DNA from: an uncultured beta proteobacterium
GTDB taxonomy: Bacteria > Pseudomonadota > Gammaproteobacteria > Burkholderiales > Rhodocyclaceae
Direction: 5' to 3'
DNA: 8,761 nucleotides
NCBI GenBank assembly: GCA_903953145.1
Contig: CAJBIL010000210.1
Location: 1-8,761, forward strand
Position 1 is the first letter of the stretch; each line of letters starts with the position of its first letter. Made by a program: the position numbers and the translations under genes. Of the stretch, positions 6,182-8,761 are shown piece after piece. The notes beneath the pieces are model-generated. The model did no database searches. It had not been told where the DNA came from and saw only the letters and a list, made by a program, of their open reading frames with translations.

Positions 6182-6727
6182 ATGGCACAAGACGCAAGTT
6201 ACCTCGTTTGGCTGGATATGGAAATGACTGGCCTGGAGCCCGAACAAGAACGCATCATTGAACTGGCAATGATTGTCACCGACAGCCATCTGGTGACGAT
6301 TGCCGAATCGCCGGTCTGGGTCGTTCATCAATCCGACGCGCAACTCGATGCCATGGATGCCTGGAACAAAAATACGCATGGACGTTCCGGGCTGATTGGG
6401 CGTGTCAAGGCGTCGACCCTGGATGAAACTGCCGTGCAAGCTGCTGCGCTAGCCTTCATGCGCGAACATGTGCCGCAGGGTGCCAGCCCGATGTGCGGTA
6501 ATTCGATTGGTCAGGATCGCCGTTTTATGGTGCGCTACATGCCACAACTGGAGGTGTGGTTTCACTACCGTAACCTCGACGTGAGCACGCTCAAGGAGCT
6601 CTGTAAACGCTGGAAGCCGGAAATTGCCAAGGGCTTCGTGAAAACTGCCGATCATACGGCGATGGCCGATATCCGCGAGTCGATTGAAGAGCTCAAGTAT
6701 TACCGCGAGCATTTCATCCGGCTTTGA
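6182..6727 (+). CDS. orn: Oligoribonuclease (DEDDh 3'-5' exoribonuclease)
   Basis: Orn is a cytoplasmic homodimer that degrades RNAs of two to five nucleotides, including pGpG from cyclic-di-GMP breakdown. The catalytic set is Asp12 and Glu14 in WLDMEMTGL, Asp112 in SIGQDRRFM, and His158 and Asp163 in ADHTAMADI. GNSIGQDRRF, HYRNLDVSTLKEL and the ending YYREHFIRL are hallmark blocks. From the ATG at 6182 the protein is 181 residues, and all five catalytic residues fall at the E. coli positions, so I prefer this start. The frame also has an ATG at 6155, adding nine residues; it has AAGGG only 3 bases ahead, which is too close for a good Shine-Dalgarno. The 3' end overlaps the convergent glycosyltransferase gene by 14 bases. 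The gene is divergent from the M48 gene, with only 51 bases between starts, so promoters probably overlap there. Confidence 0.98.
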   Translation: MAQDASYLVWLDMEMTGLEPEQERIIELAMIVTDSHLVTIAESPVWVVHQSDAQLDAMDAWNKNTHGRSGLIGRVKASTLDETAVQAAALAFMREHVPQGASPMCGNSIGQDRRFMVRYMPQLEVWFHYRNLDVSTLKELCKRWKPEIAKGFVKTADHTAMADIRESIEELKYYREHFIRL

Positions 6728-8357
6728 GGTCGCGTCGATAAAGGCGAATTTTCTCGCTGCGATCCCCGGGGCGGTTGCCTTCCCAGATTTTTTTCCAGCC
6801 TTTGCTCGGTGCGCCATCATCATCGCGTACCGAGCCTTGGGTGAGCAGCCAATTGCAGCGTCGGCCGGCGCTGGAGTTACCCGGGATCGTGATAATCCCC
6901 GAAAAGTAATCCAGCGATGCGCGCAGTGCGTCGCCCAGATTGTTGCTGGCGATACAGCCGCGATTGAGCGGTAGTGCTTTGGCGAGTTCGCTGGAAAGCG
7001 GGCGATAGGTCTTGCCATAGTCGACCCAAGGTAGCCAGAGCATGATGGCCAGCAGCCAGAACAGCGTCACACCGGCCGCCCAGTGCGTCATGCCGCGAAA
7101 GGGTGAGCGCGGGCTGGTGACGATCAGCCAGCCCCAGGCTGCTGTTGCAAGCAGGGCAACGATGAAGGCGGGTGCGCTGAAGCTACCAACAAACCCGGGT
7201 TCGAGACGTGTCACCTGTTGGGCAAGACGCGCCGGCCAGCCAAAAATCATCGCACACCAGCCAAACCAGATCAGGCCGGCAAAAAACGTAAAGCTCATCA
7301 TGCCAAACCAGTCGAAGGCATTGGCTGCGCCGCGCCGTAGCGAGGCGACGCCGGGCACGGCAAGCAGTACCAGCGGTGGCAGCAGCAGCAAAGCCGAGAC
7401 GCTGCGCGCTTCGTAGGTCAAGCTGAGTCCGGTCAATAACACCAGAAAACCACACAAAGGCAGGGCGATGGCCGGCGTGCGCAATAAACGTCGCCGCGAC
7501 CATAGCGTCCAGCCAGCCAGGGGCAGGGCGGGCCAGGCGTACCAGGGCAGCATGTTGAGATACTCGAAGCCGGTTTTCCAAGGTTGTGAGGTTTGCCCGA
7601 ATCGCCCAAGCTCGCTTTGCCACCACCGAGCAAGATACTGTGGCGCCTGAAGGTAAAGCGGTAATAACCAGAGTAGCAAAAATGCGCCCGAGATAAGAAG
7701 GCTAAGGAGTAGGGCGGGCGCGGTTTCTTTTTTGTTTTGACTCAGCAGAAAAGCAAAAAATGCGACGGGCAGTAGTAACGCCATTGCCGCAATGCCATTG
7801 CCGAGTATGCCAAGCCCCAGCGCGGTACCAAAAATTGCAGCGGCCTGCCAGGGGCGGCGGTCGAGCATGGCCAGCGCCCAGTAAGCAGAAAAATGCGCAG
7901 CCAGCGTTAACAGCATCGGCTGTGTTTGATGCGCGTGAACCAGAAACCCGACACTACCGGCCAGAATAATTGGCGCAGCCACAGCATAATCGCGCCCATG
8001 AAGCGCGCGTGCAGCCAGGTGGCTCAAGCCAAGAATAAGCAAAGCAAACAATCCGCTGGTCAGACGGATGCCATCATGAACCGGCAATATCCACGAGAAC
8101 AACTGGCTGAAAGCCGCTGAAATCCAGTAATAAAGCGGTGCGTCCGGGTAAGCTTGACCGGCAATGGCGGGCGTTAGCCAATTGCCCCGCAAAAGCATGT
8201 CCCAGACAACGCCAAACGCGGTTGCATCCTCGACCTTCCACGGATCATGCCCAATTAGCCCAGGGATAATATAGAGCGTGAGCAGCACGCCGAGCGGCCA
8301 CCCGCGAGGCGGGAGAGAAATCCCGCCGGTTTGCGTTGTCTCTAGGTAGGCAGGCAT
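6714..8357 (-). CDS. Polytopic ArnT/PMT-like glycosyltransferase (GT39/GT83-type)
   Basis: This is a 547-residue membrane protein with about ten or more hydrophobic segments between residues 20 and 455. A soluble C-terminal part follows (about 456-547), probably periplasmic. After the first membrane segment comes HDPWKVEDATAFGVVWDMLLRGNWLTPAIAGQAYPDAPLYYW (described in parts: DPW at 38-40, EDA at 43-45, GNWLTP at 58-63, APLYYW at 73-78). This matches the first periplasmic loop of ArnT/PMT_2 enzymes, where an acidic pair (here Glu43-Asp44) sits in the active site. Relatives move a sugar from a polyprenyl-phosphate donor to lipid A, protein or another acceptor; neither donor nor acceptor can be read here. 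No arn or lipid A genes are in the window. The ATG at 8357 has no Shine-Dalgarno, but no better start is apparent before the first membrane segment. The gene begins 34 bases after the rpmE terminator, and its promoter is not obvious. Confidence 0.85.
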   Translation of the reverse strand: MPAYLETTQTGGISLPPRGWPLGVLLTLYIIPGLIGHDPWKVEDATAFGVVWDMLLRGNWLTPAIAGQAYPDAPLYYWISAAFSQLFSWILPVHDGIRLTSGLFALLILGLSHLAARALHGRDYAVAAPIILAGSVGFLVHAHQTQPMLLTLAAHFSAYWALAMLDRRPWQAAAIFGTALGLGILGNGIAAMALLLPVAFFAFLLSQNKKETAPALLLSLLISGAFLLLWLLPLYLQAPQYLARWWQSELGRFGQTSQPWKTGFEYLNMLPWYAWPALPLAGWTLWSRRRLLRTPAIALPLCGFLVLLTGLSLTYEARSVSALLLLPPLVLLAVPGVASLRRGAANAFDWFGMMSFTFFAGLIWFGWCAMIFGWPARLAQQVTRLEPGFVGSFSAPAFIVALLATAAWGWLIVTSPRSPFRGMTHWAAGVTLFWLLAIMLWLPWVDYGKTYRPLSSELAKALPLNRGCIASNNLGDALRASLDYFSGIITIPGNSSAGRRCNWLLTQGSVRDDDGAPSKGWKKIWEGNRPGDRSEKIRLYRRDLKAG

Positions 8358-8391
8358 TGCCGGGTAGTTTTGTGTAAATATCCGCTGAAAT

Positions 8392-8419
8392 AAAAAAGGC
8401 AGCCATCGGGCTGCCTTTT
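8392..8419 (-). terminator. Rho-independent terminator of rpmE
   Basis: GGCAGCC (8398-8404), loop ATCG and GGCTGCC (8409-8415) form a perfect 7-bp stem, extended by four A:T pairs. Read on the minus strand, the stem is followed by TTTTTT and an AT-rich tail. It lies 31 bases after the rpmE stop. The flanking A and T runs make it nearly symmetrical, so it could also stop transcription in the other direction. Confidence 0.9.
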
Positions 8420-8450
8420 CTGTCGAGTCCCGTAGAACCCGTTTGCCGGT

Positions 8451-8669
8451 TTAGGCCGACGTTTTGTGCATCGAACCGTACTTCTGGTTGAATTTTTCAA
8501 CGCGACCGGCAGTGTCGATGATCTTTTGCTTGCCGGTGTAGAACGGGTGGCAGGCAGCACAGACTTCAACGTGCAGCGGCTTTTTCATTGTCGACTTGGT
8601 CGTGAAGGTGTTGCCGCAGGAGCAGGTCACTGCGAGGTCATTGTATTCGGGATGGATGGTCGGCTTCAT
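8451..8669 (-). CDS. rpmE: 50S ribosomal protein L31, zinc-binding type
   Basis: L31 sits on the central protuberance and bridges the 50S and 30S subunits. The 72-residue sequence starts MKPTIHPEYN and contains CSCGNTF (Cys16, Cys18) and VEVCAACHPFYTGKQK (Cys37, Cys40). These four cysteines mark the zinc-containing (C+) paralogue, as opposed to the zinc-free YkgM/RpmE2 type made under zinc limitation. The C-terminal RVEKFNQKYG is also standard. The ATG at 8669 has AGGA 9 bases upstream. The gene appears monocistronic, with its own promoter at 8730-8758 and a terminator at 8392-8419. In many proteobacteria rho lies just upstream of rpmE; here that position is outside the window. Confidence 0.97.
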   Translation of the reverse strand: MKPTIHPEYNDLAVTCSCGNTFTTKSTMKKPLHVEVCAACHPFYTGKQKIIDTAGRVEKFNQKYGSMHKTSA

Positions 8670-8678
8670 TCGTGCTTT

Positions 8679-8682
8679 TCCT
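8679..8682 (-). promoter_or_regulatory. Ribosome binding site of rpmE
   Basis: The minus strand reads AGGA 9 bases before the ATG of rpmE, within AGGAAAAG. It supports the ATG at 8669. Confidence 0.6.
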
Positions 8683-8694
8683 GTAGGTCAGATC

Positions 8695-8715
8695 AGCCGG
8701 CGGTTGTGACCGGCT
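8695..8715 (-). promoter_or_regulatory. Hairpin in the rpmE leader
   Basis: AGCCGG (8695-8700) and CCGGCT (8710-8715) pair around a 9-base loop. A competing smaller hairpin, CGGT-tgtg-ACCG (8701-8712), shares part of it. Both lie in the predicted untranslated leader between promoter and ribosome binding site. Autogenous control of rpmE through its leader has been reported in E. coli; whether this structure plays that role is inference. Confidence 0.4.
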
Positions 8716-8729
8716 CCGTAAAACGCGCA

Positions 8730-8758
8730 ATTATCCTTGATTCTTCTGGATTTTGCAA
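8730..8758 (-). promoter_or_regulatory. Sigma-70 promoter of rpmE
   Basis: On the minus strand, TTGCAA (8753-8758) and GATAAT (8730-8735) stand 17 bases apart, close to the -35 and -10 consensus at ideal spacing. Transcription would start near 8723, giving a leader of about 54 bases before the rpmE ATG. Confidence 0.75.
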
Positions 8759-8761
8759 TCA

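Noticed and set aside
6449..7018. Minus-strand open frame spanning the end of orn and the end of the glycosyltransferase
   Set aside because: It crosses two well-supported genes in a different frame and looks like no known protein.

Overview
The window reads as ordinary chromosomal DNA of a betaproteobacterium. This is an inference from gene content: oligoribonuclease beside a Ste24-type M48 peptidase and rsgA, a polyhydroxyalkanoate-system protein, and zinc-type ribosomal protein L31 (rpmE). A relative of the Rhodocyclales or Nitrosomonadales would fit, but no marker here fixes the order. The DNA is moderately GC-rich and densely coded, with genes on both strands. I see no RNA genes, insertion sequences, CRISPR array, phage genes or attachment sites.

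Layout, left to right. (1) Bases 2-1492, plus strand: the 3' part of a long Sel1-repeat protein whose start lies off the left edge. (2) 1587-2111, plus strand: a secreted DUF411-family protein with an unusual cysteine pattern. (3) 2122-3450, minus strand: a Tat-exported FAD oxidoreductase related to the flavoprotein subunit of flavocytochrome c sulfide dehydrogenase. It is convergent with the DUF411 gene, with 10 bases between their stop codons. (4) 3451-3675: a 225-base gap without a gene, holding a perfect 11-bp inverted repeat. (5) 3676-6130, minus strand: a tight set transcribed leftwards in the order M48 peptidase, rsgA, PHA-system protein, probably one operon. (6) 6182-6727, plus strand: orn, divergent from the M48 gene. 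(7) 6714-8357, minus strand: a polytopic ArnT/PMT-like glycosyltransferase whose 3' end overlaps that of orn by 14 bases. (8) 8392-8419: a rho-independent terminator. (9) 8451-8669, minus strand: rpmE, with a good sigma-70 promoter at the right edge of the window.

The genes fall into three themes. Housekeeping RNA and ribosome functions are rsgA (30S maturation), orn (degradation of the shortest RNAs) and rpmE (L31). Envelope functions are the M48 integral-membrane protease and the lipid-sugar-dependent glycosyltransferase. Periplasmic redox or metal functions are the DUF411 protein and the FccB-like flavoprotein. Most of the window is well understood. The part most worth a second look is the convergent periplasmic pair at 1587-3450, because the DUF411 protein has lost part of its usual metal-binding motif and carries a second cysteine pair in an apparent insertion.
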